From Vibrio sp. FE10 (GTDB taxonomy: Bacteria > Pseudomonadota > Gammaproteobacteria > Enterobacterales > Vibrionaceae): DNA of 64,000 nucleotides. The translations under genes were made by a program, and so were the position numbers. Position 1 is the first letter of the stretch; each line of letters begins with the position of its first letter. The notes under the pieces are model-generated. The model had not been told where the DNA came from. It was given only the letters and a program-made list of their open reading frames with translations, and did not search any database. The DNA lies in contig NZ_AP028067.1 of the NCBI RefSeq assembly GCF_030297155.1, forward strand, positions 2,480,001 through 2,544,000, given 5' to 3'. Below are positions 29,740 through 42,747 of this stretch, in pieces.

Positions 29740-31020
29740 TTATTGGCTCAGCATTTTCAGCTTGTCGAAGTAGTCAGGGAAAGTCTTTGAAGTACAACCT
29801 GGATCATTAATGGTCACAGGTGTATCACTCAACGCCACCAACGAGAAACACATAGCCATACGATGATCATCATAGGTATCTATCGCCGCATGTGTCAGTT
29901 CAGCAACAGGGTTAACGATGATGTAATCTTCACCCTCTTCAACCTCTGCGCCAACTTTACGAAGCTCTGTCGCCATCGCCGCTAAGCGATCGGTCTCTTT
30001 AACACGCCAATTGTAAACATTACGAATGGCGGTTGTACCTTTAGCAAACAAGGCTGTCGTTGCGATCGTCATCGCTGCGTCTGGAATATGGTTATAATCC
30101 ATATCAATGCCTTTCAGCTCGCCACAGCGAGAGATAACGTAGTCATCACCCCATTCAATTTCAGCACCCATTTTTTCAAGCGCATCAGCGAATTGGATAT
30201 CACCTTGGATACTATTTTTACCAATACCCGTTACTTTAATCTCGCCGCCTTTAATCGCCGCAGCGGCAAGGAAGTAAGATGCCGATGATGCGTCGCCCTC
30301 AACTAAGAAGTCACCCGGCGCAGAGTACGATTGACCCGTAGGAATAACGAACTCTTGGTAATCGTTATTGATCACATCCACACCAAATTGTTTCATAATG
30401 TGTAGTGTGATATCGATGTAAGGCTTCGAAACTAATTCGCCATCAATTTTAATGGTCACTTCGCCTTCGGCTAAAGGTGCAGCCATCAAAAATGCCGTCA
30501 AAAACTGACTAGAAATAGAACCATCAATAGAAACCGTACCACTCTTAAGGCCAGTGCCCTTAATTTTTAACGGTGGGAAGTTTTCATTTTCTAGATACTC
30601 TACATCAGCGCCTGCTGCTTTCAATGCGGTGACTAGGTGACCAATTGGACGCTCTTTCATACGAGGTTCGCCGGTCAGTACATATTCGCCATGGCCCAAG
30701 CATAACGCCGCGGCTAGTGGACGCATCGCTGTACCTGCGTTACCTAAGAAAAGTTCAAGAGCTTGGTCGCTTGAGAATGCACCACCAAAGCCCGTTACTT
30801 CACAGACGGTTTTATCTGCAGACAATTGATAGTCAACGCCCAACTGAGTCAAAGCATTCAGCATATGACGGATATCATCACTGTCTAACAAATTGGTTAG
30901 GCGTGTTGTTCCAGTCGAAAGTGCCGCTAAAAGAAGTGCTCGGTTAGAAACACTTTTTGAGCCAGGTAAGTTAACTTCCCCGCTCACTTTTTGAATTGGT
31001 TGTAACGTAAGGCTTTCCAT
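29740..31020 (-). CDS. aroA: 3-phosphoshikimate 1-carboxyvinyltransferase (EPSP synthase)
   Basis: 426 residues from the ATG at 31020 ([14 protein letters not shown]), identical in position to the E. coli protein; the extension to 31053 is rejected. Signature 1, [13 protein letters not shown], and signature 2, around [16 protein letters not shown], are both intact, as are the substrate-binding residues of [17 protein letters not shown]. It joins shikimate-3-phosphate to phosphoenolpyruvate in the aromatic amino acid pathway. It appears to be transcribed alone. Confidence 0.97.
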   Translation of the reverse strand: MESLTLQPIQKVSGEVNLPGSKSVSNRALLLAALSTGTTRLTNLLDSDDIRHMLNALTQLGVDYQLSADKTVCEVTGFGGAFSSDQALELFLGNAGTAMRPLAAALCLGHGEYVLTGEPRMKERPIGHLVTALKAAGADVEYLENENFPPLKIKGTGLKSGTVSIDGSISSQFLTAFLMAAPLAEGEVTIKIDGELVSKPYIDITLHIMKQFGVDVINNDYQEFVIPTGQSYSAPGDFLVEGDASSASYFLAAAAIKGGEIKVTGIGKNSIQGDIQFADALEKMGAEIEWGDDYVISRCGELKGIDMDYNHIPDAAMTIATTALFAKGTTAIRNVYNWRVKETDRLAAMATELRKVGAEVEEGEDYIIVNPVAELTHAAIDTYDDHRMAMCFSLVALSDTPVTINDPGCTSKTFPDYFDKLKMLSQ

Positions 31021-31181
31021 TAATCTTTTAGTCCTTGTACCACCCGAAGCCACTGGCGCGTATTTATTTTCGGGTGATGAATAATTCTTCGTACTTGCAG
31101 ACTAACGAACTTTTCCGATGAACTCCAGAGCTAATCCCTCCGTTAAAGGCTATTAATCCGCCAACTAAACGTATTTACATA

Positions 31182-31637
31182 CTAGTATGCTAGATCCACT
31201 CGCACGCCATCAGAAAAATAAAGGATTCGCACGTCATCGCCACGACTAAACAACATAGAGTTGTCGACATCTTGAATGATATTAACCAGCTTATTGTCTT
31301 TGGTTTTGACCAACAACTCGACCAACTTGTATTCAACCCTATATTGGGTGTTACCTCGATTACGCGCAATACCAGCCCCGGCAACAGCACCAACGGCCGT
31401 AGCTACCTCTTTACCCGTGCCACCACCAAATTGGTTACCGATCAAGCCACCTATCGCCGCGCCTAACAAGGTTTCCCAACCATTCGCTTTCGATTCAACG
31501 ATTTCCTGTTGAGTGATATATCTAACCGTATCAATTTCACCATAAACGACCTCGTTCACAGGACGAGCTTCGTTCCGGTTGTAAGCTGCATTTGCCAACA
31601 TGGGCAAAACAAGTAAAATCCAAAGCAACTTTTTCAT
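31182..31637 (-). CDS. Glycine-zipper 2TM-domain envelope protein
   Basis: 151 residues. Signal peptide MKKLLWILLVLPMLANA (cleavage near 17-18); no lipobox cysteine. The centre is a glycine zipper (about 57-92): LLGAAIGGLIGNQFGGGTG...GAVAGAGIA, as in the Rickettsia 17-kDa antigen/SlyB superfamily. The C-terminal domain (about 98-151) is beta-rich and similar to the end of such proteins. Likely periplasmic or outer-membrane associated; precise function unknown. Divergent from aat. Confidence 0.82.
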   Translation of the reverse strand: MKKLLWILLVLPMLANAAYNRNEARPVNEVVYGEIDTVRYITQQEIVESKANGWETLLGAAIGGLIGNQFGGGTGKEVATAVGAVAGAGIARNRGNTQYRVEYKLVELLVKTKDNKLVNIIQDVDNSMLFSRGDDVRILYFSDGVRVDLAY

Positions 31638-31690
31638 GGTAAAACTCCTGAAGACCTCTTGGTCATTGATTAATCTGTAATGCGGTACTT

Positions 31691-32404
31691 ATGACTATAT
31701 ACCTAACCGAGCTTGATACTACTAGTATAGAGTTTCCTTCGCCCTTTGAAGCCCTCGACGAACCGAATGGCTTGCTCGCCTTTGGTGGCGATTTATCACC
31801 GATGCGAATTTTAAACGCTTATAGCCAAGGTATATTTCCATGGTATGGGCCTGGGGAGCCTATACTTTGGTGGAGCCCTGCACCGCGAGCAGTATTTAAT
31901 CCTAAGACATTCGAACCGTCAAAAAGTCTTAAAAAGTTTCAAAGAAAGCACAATTATCGAGTTAGCATCAACCAAGCGACCGATAAAGTGATTGGTTACT
32001 GTTCGTCGCTCAGGCCTCAAGAAGAAACGTGGTTGAACGAAGATATGCAAACCGCCTACCGCGACTTGTCTGCATTAGGTTTTTGTCACTCGGTAGAGGT
32101 TTGGCAAGATAATGAACTGATTGGAGGCCTATACGGCTTGCAGAGAGGTCAGGTATTTTGTGGTGAATCGATGTTTAGCTTGAAGACCAATGCCTCTAAA
32201 ATTGCGCTATGGTATTTCTGCAGACACTTTAAGCAATTTGGAGGAAAGCTCATCGATTGCCAAGTCATGAATCCTCACTTGGACTCATTAGGCGCTATCG
32301 AAGTAGAAAGAGACGAGTTTCTTAGTACTCTGAAAATACTCAAAGAAAATCAGCTTAACGATGGATGTTTTGAAGCACAATGGCTAGAGGAAATGCCTTC
32401 ATGA
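31691..32404 (+). CDS. aat: Leucyl/phenylalanyl-tRNA--protein transferase
   Basis: 237 residues. Family marks: GLLAFGGDLSP, GIFPWYGPGEPILWWSPAPRAV-like active-site region, and GGLYGLQRGQVFCGESMFS. It transfers Leu or Phe from tRNA to proteins with N-terminal Lys or Arg, creating a primary N-degron read by ClpS. Its stop overlaps the bpt start by four bases (ATGA). Confidence 0.96.
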   Translation: MTIYLTELDTTSIEFPSPFEALDEPNGLLAFGGDLSPMRILNAYSQGIFPWYGPGEPILWWSPAPRAVFNPKTFEPSKSLKKFQRKHNYRVSINQATDKVIGYCSSLRPQEETWLNEDMQTAYRDLSALGFCHSVEVWQDNELIGGLYGLQRGQVFCGESMFSLKTNASKIALWYFCRHFKQFGGKLIDCQVMNPHLDSLGAIEVERDEFLSTLKILKENQLNDGCFEAQWLEEMPS

Positions 32405-33099
32405 GTTCAGATTTACAACAAATCAGAATTGGATTGACCGATAACCATGCTTGCAGCTATCTGCCTCACCTCCAAGAACGTGTAGCAGTAACGCTCGATG
32501 AATTTATGCACACGGCAGATAACTACGAAGTACTGCTTGCGAATGGGTTTCGTCGCAGTGGCAGCACGATCTACAAACCGCATTGTGACAACTGCTCTGC
32601 TTGTCAGGCTATTCGCCTTTCCATACCTGAAATAAAGTTTTCAAAAAGCCAGCGACGAATCCTGAACAAAGCCAAGTCATTCCACTGGGAATTTAAAGAC
32701 GAGATGGATGACAACTGGTTTGATTTATACAGCCGATACATTACAGCTCGTCACCAATCCGGAACCATGTATCCTCCAAAGAAGGAAGAATTCCTACAGT
32801 TCTCCAAAAACGAGTGGCTTACTACACAATACATGCACATCTACAATGAAAAACAGTTGGTTGGCATTGCCGTTACCGATGTTATGTCTCACTGCACCAG
32901 TGCGTTTTATACCTTCTTCGACCCTGACATCGATATATCTATGGGAACCTTAGGCGTTTTGTTCCAGATTCAACACGCGCAAAAAGAGCAAAAACAATGG
33001 CTGTATTTGGGTTATCAAATCGATGAATGTCCTGCTATGAACTATAAAGTACGATTTCAACGTCATCAAAGGCTAGTAAATCAACGGTGGCAAGGGTAG
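32401..33099 (+). CDS. bpt: Aspartate/glutamate leucyltransferase (bacterial protein transferase)
   Basis: 232 residues from the ATG at 32401, which overlaps the aat stop; an upstream start at 32380 is inside aat. The N-terminal cysteine cluster CDNCSACQAIRL and the GNAT-like C-terminal domain (GVLFQIQHAQ, YLGYQIDECPAMNYK) match the Ate1/Bpt family. It attaches Leu to proteins with N-terminal Asp or Glu. Together with aat it widens the set of N-degrons; translationally coupled to aat. infA follows after 81 bases. Confidence 0.95.
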   Translation: MSSDLQQIRIGLTDNHACSYLPHLQERVAVTLDEFMHTADNYEVLLANGFRRSGSTIYKPHCDNCSACQAIRLSIPEIKFSKSQRRILNKAKSFHWEFKDEMDDNWFDLYSRYITARHQSGTMYPPKKEEFLQFSKNEWLTTQYMHIYNEKQLVGIAVTDVMSHCTSAFYTFFDPDIDISMGTLGVLFQIQHAQKEQKQWLYLGYQIDECPAMNYKVRFQRHQRLVNQRWQG

Positions 33100-33180
33100 A
33101 ATACGCGACAACTTTACATATTTTGATTTTAACGGCACAATCAAGCCGTTGAAAACCGCCAAGTTTCGAAAGAGGATTAG

Positions 33181-33399
<219 letters not shown>

Positions 33400-33423
33400 T
33401 TTTTAATTATCGAATACGATAAG

Positions 33424-33449
33424 AAACGGAGCTATATGCTCCGTTTTTT
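33424..33449 (+). terminator. Terminator of infA
   Basis: Stem AAACGGAGC / GCTCCGTTT with a 5-nt loop and six T. Confidence 0.92.
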
Positions 33450-33657
33450 ACCGCCTATACAAAAGCAAATAGATTCGCTAATCGCTTTATAAGTCATTCT
33501 ATTTCCTAAAGTAGCGTTCCTAACCCGCGTCACGCCCAGCTAAAGCCTCACCCTTCAATGTTTAGCCCTCAACTCTATATCGCCAAGTAAATACTCATTA
33601 TTACGCTCTAGTTGCATCTACACGCATTCCTAGCTGTCTTTTCAGGAACGCAGATAC
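33450..33657. other. Intergenic spacer between infA and clpA terminators
   Basis: About 200 bases with no ORF and no tRNA. GCATTCCT / AGGAACGC near its right end forms an imperfect hairpin. Confidence 0.3.
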
Positions 33658-33689
33658 AAAAAAACGCACAACCGAAGTCATGCGTTTTT
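33658..33689 (-). terminator. Terminator of clpA
   Basis: Stem AAAAACGCA / TGCGTTTTT with a 12-nt loop; the left A-run is a T-run on the clpA strand. Confidence 0.75.
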
Positions 33690-33762
33690 ATCAAAGTATT
33701 GCGTTTAAGTGCGTCTACTCTTCGTTAGTGACTAATAGTAGTTAGCTGCTAGTCTCTAGCTC

Positions 33763-36036
33763 TTAGTGCATCACTTCTTCTTTGGCACCTACGTAAACAA
33801 AGTCCAGTTCATCTTTCTTCAGAGACACTTTCACAGTACCACCGTCGACCAAACTACCGAATAACAGTTCATTCGCAAGCGGCTTCTTAAGCTTCTCTTG
33901 AATAACTCGGCCCATAGGACGTGCGCCCATAGTCTTGTCATAGCCTAGATGTGCCAACCAGTGACGAGCATCTTCAGACACTTCTAAAGAGACACCACGT
34001 GCGTCCAGTTGAACCTGAAGCTCTACAATAAACTTATCGACAACTTGGCTGATTACACTTGGGTCTAAACTGTTGAACCAAATGATATTATCAAGACGGT
34101 TACGGAACTCCGGTGTGAAGACTTTCTTAATCTCACCCATTGCATCTGGTGCATGATCTTGTTGGATCAGACCGATCGATTTCTTCTCGGTTTCCGCGAC
34201 ACCTGCGTTAGTCGTCATTACTAAGATCACATTACGGAAATCCGCTTTGCGGCCGTTGTTGTCCGTCAAAGTACCGTTATCCATCACTTGTAATAACAAG
34301 TTAAAGATATCTGGGTGAGCCTTCTCGATCTCATCAAGTAACACCACAGAGTGCGGATTCTTGATGACTGCATCAGTGAGTAGACCACCTTGATCGTATC
34401 CTACATAACCAGGAGGAGCACCGATCAAACGGCTCACAGAGTGACGTTCACCGTATTCAGACATATCAAAACGCAGTAGCTCAATACCCATCAGTTTAGA
34501 AAGCTGAACCGTAACCTCGGTTTTACCCACACCAGTAGGACCAGCAAATAGGAATGAACCAACCGGTTTATTGTCTGCTCCTAATCCTGCACGAGTTAGC
34601 TTGATCGCTTCGCTCAATACATCAATAGCTGGGTCTTGTCCAAATACCAACATTTTCATGCGGTCATCCAGTTTCTGCAGCGTATCTTTATCTGAAGATG
34701 ATACTGACTTTTCAGGAATACGAGCCATTTTCGCAACCATCGACTCGATATCAGCCACGCTCACTGTCTTCTTACGACGACTTGCTGGAGCCAAACGACT
34801 ACGAGCACCCGCTTCATCAATAACATCAATCGCCTTATCTGGAAGGTGACGTTCATTGATATACTTAGCAGACAGCTCAACAGCAGCACGTAATGCTTTA
34901 TTTGTATAACGTACTTCGTGGTGAGCTTCGTATTTTGGCTTCAAGCCAATCAGAATCTTGGTCGTGTCATCAAGTGATGGTTCAACAATATCGATTTTTT
35001 GGAAACGACGAGATAACGCACGTTCCTTCTCAAAAATACTGCTGTACTCTTGGTAAGTGGTTGAACCGATACAACGTAATTTACCACTGCTTAGTAGCGG
35101 TTTGATTAAGTTTGCAGCATCAACTTGTCCACCAGATGCAGCACCCGCACCAATGATGGTGTGAATTTCGTCGATGAACAAGATAGCGTCTTCTTCTTTT
35201 TCCAGTTGCTTAAGAATGGCTTTAAAGCGCTTCTCAAAGTCACCACGATATTTAGTACCTGCAAGCAGTGAACCAATATCTAAAGAGTAAATCACGCTGC
35301 TCTGAATGATTTCAGGCACCTGCCCTTCAACGATACGCCATGCAAGACCTTCTGCAATGGCCGTTTTACCTACACCTGCTTCACCCACTAACAGAGGGTT
35401 ATTTTTGCGACGACGACACAATACTTGAACGGTTCGCTCAAGCTCTTTGTCACGGCCGATCAGTGGGTCGATGTTACCTTGCTTAGCCACTTCATTAAGA
35501 TTGGTTGCAAAGTTTTCTAAACGGTCTTCAGAATTTGCTTCTTCAGCATTTTCTGCACCACCAAATGAGTCAGAAGATGAAGCGCTGTCGCCTTCATTGC
35601 TTGCTTTAGTAATACCATGTGAGATGAAGTTAACGATGTCTAAGCGACTGATGTCGTTTTTCTTAAGTAGGTATGCCGCGTGAGATTCTTGCTCACTAAA
35701 AATAGCCACAAGCACGTTTGCACCTGTTACTTCACTGCGACCTGAAGATTGGACATGAAAAACCGCGCGCTGAAGTACTCGTTGGAAGCTCAATGTAGGC
35801 TGGGTTTCTCGAGTTTCATCGTTTTCTGGGATAAGCGGGGTTGTTTGGTCAATAAAAATATCGAGCTCATTACGAAGAGCATCGAGATCAGCCTGACAAG
35901 CTTGGAGCGCTTCCTTGGCCGCATCATTTTCTAATAATGCTAGTAGGAGGTGTTCGACAGTCATAAATTCATGTCGCTTGTCTCGCGCACGAGCAAATGC
36001 GCCATTTAAACTCGACTCTAATTCTTTATTTAGCAT
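33763..36036 (-). CDS. clpA: ATP-dependent Clp protease ATP-binding subunit ClpA
   Basis: 757 residues. The N-domain (1-~145, [15 protein letters not shown]) binds ClpS. Two AAA+ modules: D1 with Walker [10 protein letters not shown] (about 215) and Walker [11 protein letters not shown]2 with Walker [10 protein letters not shown] (about 498) and Walker [12 protein letters not shown]. The ClpP-docking IGL loop ([11 protein letters not shown]) is present. It unfolds substrates, including N-degron proteins, for ClpP. AGGAGG lies five bases before the ATG. clpS is 39 bases upstream on the same strand. Confidence 0.98.
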   Translation of the reverse strand: MLNKELESSLNGAFARARDKRHEFMTVEHLLLALLENDAAKEALQACQADLDALRNELDIFIDQTTPLIPENDETRETQPTLSFQRVLQRAVFHVQSSGRSEVTGANVLVAIFSEQESHAAYLLKKNDISRLDIVNFISHGITKASNEGDSASSSDSFGGAENAEEANSEDRLENFATNLNEVAKQGNIDPLIGRDKELERTVQVLCRRRKNNPLLVGEAGVGKTAIAEGLAWRIVEGQVPEIIQSSVIYSLDIGSLLAGTKYRGDFEKRFKAILKQLEKEEDAILFIDEIHTIIGAGAASGGQVDAANLIKPLLSSGKLRCIGSTTYQEYSSIFEKERALSRRFQKIDIVEPSLDDTTKILIGLKPKYEAHHEVRYTNKALRAAVELSAKYINERHLPDKAIDVIDEAGARSRLAPASRRKKTVSVADIESMVAKMARIPEKSVSSSDKDTLQKLDDRMKMLVFGQDPAIDVLSEAIKLTRAGLGADNKPVGSFLFAGPTGVGKTEVTVQLSKLMGIELLRFDMSEYGERHSVSRLIGAPPGYVGYDQGGLLTDAVIKNPHSVVLLDEIEKAHPDIFNLLLQVMDNGTLTDNNGRKADFRNVILVMTTNAGVAETEKKSIGLIQQDHAPDAMGEIKKVFTPEFRNRLDNIIWFNSLDPSVISQVVDKFIVELQVQLDARGVSLEVSEDARHWLAHLGYDKTMGARPMGRVIQEKLKKPLANELLFGSLVDGGTVKVSLKKDELDFVYVGAKEEVMH

Positions 36037-36075
36037 AAGTACCTCCTAAGGGAACAACAGTGTTGTTCGAGCAAT

Positions 36076-36396
36076 TTATACTTGCTCCATTGTACATAGT
36101 AGCGGATGCTCATTTTCCTTTGAGTACATCCTTACCTGCGCTACCTTTGTTTCCGCTATTTCAGCACTGTATGTGCCGCAAATAGCTTTACCTTCATAAT
36201 GAACCTTGAGCATCACTTCCGTTGCTTGTTCGATATCTAGTGAGAAAAACCGCTCGAGGATCTCAATTACAAAATCCATTGGCGTGTAATCATCGTTGTT
36301 CAGTACAACGTTATACATAGCCGGTGGCTTTACTTTTGTTGCTTCTTTCTCCAGTAAATCTGAGCCTGGAGCTGCCCATTCGAAGTTTCTGCTCAT
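36076..36396 (-). CDS. clpS: ClpS adaptor for ClpAP
   Basis: 106 residues. The core is [20 protein letters not shown] followed by [19 protein letters not shown], the N-degron-binding pocket of ClpS (Asn and Asp of NNDDYTP, Met, His). It delivers proteins with N-terminal Leu, Phe, Tyr or Trp to ClpA. First gene of the clpSA pair; divergent from cspD, as in E. coli. Confidence 0.97.
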   Translation of the reverse strand: MSRNFEWAAPGSDLLEKEATKVKPPAMYNVVLNNDDYTPMDFVIEILERFFSLDIEQATEVMLKVHYEGKAICGTYSAEIAETKVAQVRMYSKENEHPLLCTMEQV

Positions 36397-36964
36397 ATCA
36401 GCTTTGCTAGGGTTATTTTTCGGAATTCGTGAGTGCTTACTTAACTCAAATCTACCACATTCACGCTTTACGGTGTACTAAGAAACTGCACCAAGAAACA
36501 GTACCAAAAAATATTCCTCTATACTGAGCCTAATCCACCATTTCCATCGCTGCAAATAAAAGATGTCTATTAACAGGATTAACATATGTGATTGATTAAA
36601 AAGACACCATTACTATTGACGCCGACCATAAGATCACCACTAAGTTACTATTTAGTTAATAGTTTGTAGTTAATCTCGAATGTGATTTGTTATTAAAATT
36701 GATCACTTTTATACCAATTTACTATTGACTGCGCTCAATCATTAGCTACATTGGTGCTAAAAGGTTTTTCTTAAGTAACCTTAACAATAAGCAAAAAAAT
36801 GCAATAACAAGGAATTATTACGCAAGGTAGCGTTAATTTCCGTAAGCAATGTACGAGATTCAAGTTATCAGCTGAAATCCGTTAGCTGGTAAGAATGATA
36901 TCAATCGCACTTACGACAATTGATATAACAACGTTAGTAACAAAATGCATGAGGGATGTATAGC
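36397..36964. other. Intergenic region between clpS and cspD
   Basis: 568 bases with divergent promoters. TTGTTA and TATACC with 17 bases between them form a weak promoter near 36690-36715. ATATCAAT (36898-36905) / ATTGATAT (36919-36926) is an 8-bp inverted repeat in the likely cspD leader. GTTAAT occurs twice (36655, 36669), reminiscent of an ArcA site but with the wrong spacing. No ORF. Confidence 0.4.
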
Positions 36965-37186
36965 ATGGCTACAGGTACAGTAAAATGGTTTAACAACGCC
37001 AAAGGGTTTGGCTTTATTTGTCCAGAAGGTGAAGACGGCGATATTTTTGCGCACTATTCCACAATACAGATGGATGGTTATCGAACCTTGAAAGCGGGTC
37101 AGCAAGTCGACTATGAAGTAGAAAGTGGACCTAAAGGCTCCCATGCTAGTTCCGTTGTTCCTGTCGAAGGCAGCGCCGCTAAATAG
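36965..37186 (+). CDS. cspD: Cold-shock-like protein CspD
   Basis: 73 residues from the ATG at 36965 (MATGTVKWFNNAKGFGFI) with GAGGG nine bases upstream. RNP1-like KGFGFI and RNP2-like DIFAHYS are present. The C-terminal extension (EVESGPKGSHASSV) and the position opposite clpSA identify CspD rather than CspA. E. coli CspD is a stationary-phase inhibitor of DNA replication that binds single-stranded DNA. Confidence 0.93.
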   Translation: MATGTVKWFNNAKGFGFICPEGEDGDIFAHYSTIQMDGYRTLKAGQQVDYEVESGPKGSHASSVVPVEGSAAK

Positions 37187-37252
37187 GCGATTGCCAAATC
37201 ATGTTGACCTCCATCAGCGTTAATTAACGGCTGACAGGTAAGCAGAATATTG

Positions 37253-37300
37253 AAACCGCTCATTTGATACCTTTAATACAGGATTAAATGAGCGGTTTTT
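37253..37300 (+). terminator. Terminator of cspD
   Basis: Perfect 13-bp stem AAACCGCTCATTT / AAATGAGCGGTTT with a 20-nt loop, ending in TTTTT. Confidence 0.8.
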
Positions 37301-37383
37301 CGATCTGGTAGCTATGAAAGTTGCTCACAGTACAATTCATTCGAGGATGTTCGACCTCAAGCTAGGTCGAGGAAAGTATTATG

Positions 37384-37422
37384 AAAAAAAAGACGCTTTA
37401 ACGTTATCGTTAAAGCGTCTTT
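37384..37422 (-). terminator. Terminator of icd
   Basis: Perfect 15-bp stem AAAGACGCTTTAACG / CGTTAAAGCGTCTTT with a 4-nt loop; on the icd strand it ends in nine T. Confidence 0.93.
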
Positions 37423-37510
37423 CGTTTTGACTTAATCTATGACTTAACGGTCAGATCAAGCGACTCGTTAGCAACCCATATCCATGACTTGCTAACGGTG
37501 AGTCTAATCA

Positions 37511-39745
<2,235 letters not shown>

Positions 39746-39796
39746 CTATAGTTCTGACAAGCTCACTTAAAGTAGTGAGAATGTTATAAATTGACC

Positions 39797-39829
39797 AGTA
39801 AGCCACTCAAAGAGTGAAAACTGCTTACT
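39797..39829 (-). promoter_or_regulatory. Nested hairpin in the icd leader
   Basis: AGTAAGC / GCTTACT encloses CACTC / GAGTG, about 60 bases upstream of the icd ATG on the transcribed strand. It could affect mRNA stability or initiation; function not known. The rest of the 39737-40057 icd-rluE gap shows no other signal. Confidence 0.4.
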
Positions 39830-40057
39830 CGTTAGTCGTACTCTATCTTATTTTTCATGCAATCTTGATGACAGCATGAACCAAATCCGTGAGTGCGTTG
39901 TTATAATAAAACACGAAGGTATAATTAAACAAATCAGGCTTAAGAGTCCATCAACTTGTTCTATTTTGTGTCTTTTAGGCGCGCAAATGATAGCTCAATT
40001 CCGTTTCAGTGAAAACTTTTCGGCACACTTCGTTTACATTTTTGCAAGGTAGTTAAC

Positions 40058-40786
40058 ATGTCTACTCGCTCTCGAGGCGCATCTAGCTCAGACAAACCAG
40101 CTCGTTCTGGTACAACATTAAAACAAAACGGTAATAGACCAAGCCGCGGCAGTGATAAAAATAACACTGGCAATTCGCACAAGAAACCGCACTCAAGTAA
40201 ACATCGATACAAAGGTAAGCCTACTAACGCAAAACCCAAGGTATCACTTGAAGATCGTAAAGTAATTTTGTTCAACAAGCCTTTCGATACTCTCAGCCAA
40301 TTCACAGATGGCGAAGGCAGGAAAACACTCGCTGACTTTATTCCAGTTAAAGATGTTTATGCTGCTGGACGACTTGACCGTGACAGCGAAGGTTTAATGG
40401 TCTTGACCAACGATGGCATCTTCCAAGCCAAATTGACCCAACCAAACTCAAAGTCACCAAAGACTTACTGGGTACAGGTTGAAGGCGCACCTTCTGAGGA
40501 AGATTTAGATAAATTGAGAAAAGGCGTGGAGCTAAAAGACGGCATGACACTGCCTGCTCAGATTGAAGTGATGTCTGAACCTGTTGTGTGGGAAAGAACC
40601 CCTCCAGTGCGTTTCAGAGCCGCGATACCGACAACATGGTTAGCGATTACTATCATAGAAGGGCGCAACCGCCAGGTAAGACGGATGACAGCAAATATCG
40701 GCTTCCCTACCCTGCGTCTTATTCGCTATTCGATGGGGAATATGAACGTGGGTCAGCTTCAGCCGGGTGAGTGGAAAGAGATCTAG
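40058..40786 (+). CDS. rluE: 23S rRNA pseudouridine synthase RluE
   Basis: 242 residues. A basic, Ser/Lys/Asn-rich N-terminal extension (1-~65) is followed by a RsuA-type pseudouridine synthase domain: [13 protein letters not shown], catalytic Asp in [23 protein letters not shown] motif, and [23 protein letters not shown]. The lack of an S4 domain, together with the position opposite icd as in E. coli, identifies RluE, which modifies U2457 in E. coli 23S rRNA. Confidence 0.92.
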   Translation: MSTRSRGASSSDKPARSGTTLKQNGNRPSRGSDKNNTGNSHKKPHSSKHRYKGKPTNAKPKVSLEDRKVILFNKPFDTLSQFTDGEGRKTLADFIPVKDVYAAGRLDRDSEGLMVLTNDGIFQAKLTQPNSKSPKTYWVQVEGAPSEEDLDKLRKGVELKDGMTLPAQIEVMSEPVVWERTPPVRFRAAIPTTWLAITIIEGRNRQVRRMTANIGFPTLRLIRYSMGNMNVGQLQPGEWKEI

Positions 40787-40807
40787 CAAATCATAACGCG
40801 GAAATGA

Positions 40808-40849
40808 AAAAGCGAGGTGCTTGTCGTATGTTCAGGAACACCTCGCTTT
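40808..40849. terminator. Bidirectional terminator between rluE and the DUF2057 gene
   Basis: Perfect 11-bp stem AAAGCGAGGTG / CACCTCGCTTT with a 19-nt loop and A/T-runs on both sides. Confidence 0.8.
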
Positions 40850-40860
40850 AAAAATTTGTT

Positions 40861-41508
40861 TTACTTTTGGTCAATTAACCACTTTTGAAATGCTTTACGC
40901 TCTTCTTCGCTTGCTCTTGAATACCAAAGCTTAAGTTGAAGGGTATTTTCAGACTCTTGCACAGTACTGTCGGCAGCGACTGTAGCTCCAACTACTGCAC
41001 CAGTTTGTACCGCCGCTAGTTCTTCTTTCAACGAACGAATCTTCCCAGAATCAAAAACTAAGCCTCTTTCTTGATTGTAGTCTTTTACCAACTGAGGGAT
41101 ATCACCATAAGGTAGTGCACCTTTCGCAGCAGGCAAAATTTCTTGCTCAACGTCTACATCATCACCATTTATAGAAATGTTGAATATAGGAAGTTCTCTA
41201 TCCACATTCTTCGCAATTTTAGCGTACTTTCTACTTTGAAGATCAACTTCTACGTCGGCATTTTCAGGAACATCGACGACCATAATATAAGGGATTGTAC
41301 TGATAAATTCGCGTTTACCTTGATCGCTTAAATACCCTGTGTAATCTAAAACGAGCTGGTTTTCTCCAGAGGTCAATACCGCGTCTTCCACATTATCAAT
41401 CACCTCACCGTTCAAAGTATTTAGAGTGATACCAGAAGCTAGCTCTAGAGAAGCTATTGCATATGGTGCAGAGAACAGACAGATAAAACTTAAATACCAC
41501 TTGTTCAT
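40861..41508 (-). CDS. DUF2057 family secreted protein (YccT-like)
   Basis: 215 residues from the ATG at 41508 with AAGGA seven bases upstream; a start at 41526 is less likely. Signal peptide to about residue 19 (SAPYAIA-S). The domain has LNTLNGEVIDN, GENQLVLDYTGYL and a C-terminal LKLWYSRASEEERKAFQKW, matching DUF2057. E. coli YccT (CsgI) of this family affects curli assembly; that role is not shown for Vibrio. Ends in a bidirectional terminator. Confidence 0.82.
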   Translation of the reverse strand: MNKWYLSFICLFSAPYAIASLELASGITLNTLNGEVIDNVEDAVLTSGENQLVLDYTGYLSDQGKREFISTIPYIMVVDVPENADVEVDLQSRKYAKIAKNVDRELPIFNISINGDDVDVEQEILPAAKGALPYGDIPQLVKDYNQERGLVFDSGKIRSLKEELAAVQTGAVVGATVAADSTVQESENTLQLKLWYSRASEEERKAFQKWLIDQK

Positions 41509-41533
41509 GTACAATTCCTTAATCAATAAATGT

Positions 41534-41560
41534 AAAAAAGCCAGCTTAACGCTGGCTTTT
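41534..41560 (-). terminator. Terminator of the porin gene
   Basis: Stem AAAAGCCAGC / GCTGGCTTTT with a 5-nt loop; six T on the porin strand. It lies 23 bases after the porin stop. Confidence 0.88.
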
Positions 41561-41582
41561 ATATAGCATAGTTAACTACAAA

Positions 41583-42605
41583 TTAGAAAGTGTAGTAAAC
41601 ACCAGCAATAACACCGTCAGCATCTAGAGTCTCAGAAGAGTACTCGAAGTCAGCTGTTTGGTATTCTGCGAAGAATAGGATGTTGTCGCGGAATGCGTAG
41701 TCAGCACCAACAACTAGGTTAGTAGAGTCGATGTCAGAGATAGAAGCAGTACCTGCAGCTGTTGCAATCTCATCAGTAGTCGCTACTGAGTAAGTAGTAT
41801 ATAGACGAACAGCGTCGATTTGGTAAGCAGCAGCTACACCCATTGTTTCGCCATTGCCGTAAGAATCAGTACCAGTAACTTTATCAAGGTCCCAATAGCC
41901 GTAACCTTGGTTGCCTTCAAACTGTGCGTAAGTAAGCGCTAGGTAGAAACCACCAAACTCAGCAGAAGCAGAAACACCAGCAAGAGAGTAATCTACATCT
42001 TTAGCAGCATCACCAGCGATGTAAGAAGCACCGATAGAGAAGTTGCTGAATGCGTAATCTGCAGAGATACCGTAAGTGTTATCTACGTCTTCTTCAGAAT
42101 CAGTATTTACGTCAGCTACGATAGTGAAGCCTTCAACGAATTGGCCTTTAAATACAGCACCGTGACCAGTAGACTCTTTGTGGTGACCACCGGTAGAACC
42201 CATGTAGTTACCTTCGTTTGTGATATCGTCTTTCTGGATTGCGTCAGCAGATTCTGCTAAGTCGCCAGTTTCACCAAAAGCCATACCCCAAGTGTCAGTT
42301 TTAAAGCCAGCTAGAACATCATCAAACTTAGCGTCTTTACCGTCTGATTCAATTTCGAAAGATGCAAACGCTGTGAACTGGTCATTTAGCTTTTGCTCAG
42401 CGTCTAGTTGGATTTTAGCCCAAGTAGAAACGTCTGCTTCGTTCTTAGTTGTTTCTGTAAGGTTTTTGTCTACTTCAGATTGTTGTAGGTAGATATCTAC
42501 CTCACCTTTTAGGCCAACTTTAGTATCGTCGTTAGAGTAAATTTCTGCTGCGTTTACAGAAGTTGCTGTAGCTGCGATAGCTAGCGCTAATAGAGTCTTT
42601 TTCAT
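41583..42605 (-). CDS. Gram-negative outer membrane porin (OmpL/OmpH-like)
   Basis: 340 residues. Signal peptide MKKTLLALAIAATATSVNA-AEIYS. The mature protein is acidic, with alternating beta strands, glycines and aromatic girdles (GLKGEVDIYLQQ, FTAFASFEIESDG, LVVGADYAFRDNILFFAEYQ), and ends in VYYTF, the C-terminal Phe needed for BAM recognition. It belongs to the general trimeric 16-strand porins. The sequence is more like Photobacterium porin-like proteins than like Vibrio OmpU. Codon use is strongly biased, so it is probably abundant. ToxR-like repeats lie upstream. Confidence 0.9.
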   Translation of the reverse strand: MKKTLLALAIAATATSVNAAEIYSNDDTKVGLKGEVDIYLQQSEVDKNLTETTKNEADVSTWAKIQLDAEQKLNDQFTAFASFEIESDGKDAKFDDVLAGFKTDTWGMAFGETGDLAESADAIQKDDITNEGNYMGSTGGHHKESTGHGAVFKGQFVEGFTIVADVNTDSEEDVDNTYGISADYAFSNFSIGASYIAGDAAKDVDYSLAGVSASAEFGGFYLALTYAQFEGNQGYGYWDLDKVTGTDSYGNGETMGVAAAYQIDAVRLYTTYSVATTDEIATAAGTASISDIDSTNLVVGADYAFRDNILFFAEYQTADFEYSSETLDADGVIAGVYYTF

Positions 42606-42747
42606 AATAAATCCACTGCCTTTTCTAAGAATGGGAGATCCTTGCCCGGTTCCCTTTTATTTTTTATGACTGGTCATTACCACTCTTTGTTGGTTAACCA
42701 CCGTCACTAAATTTCGAGGTCTAGATTGCAAAAGATTATCCTGCGTG

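Noticed and set aside
33450..33762. A serine tRNA between infA and clpA, as in E. coli
   Set aside because: No TTCRANNC arm, anticodon stem or acceptor pairing is visible.
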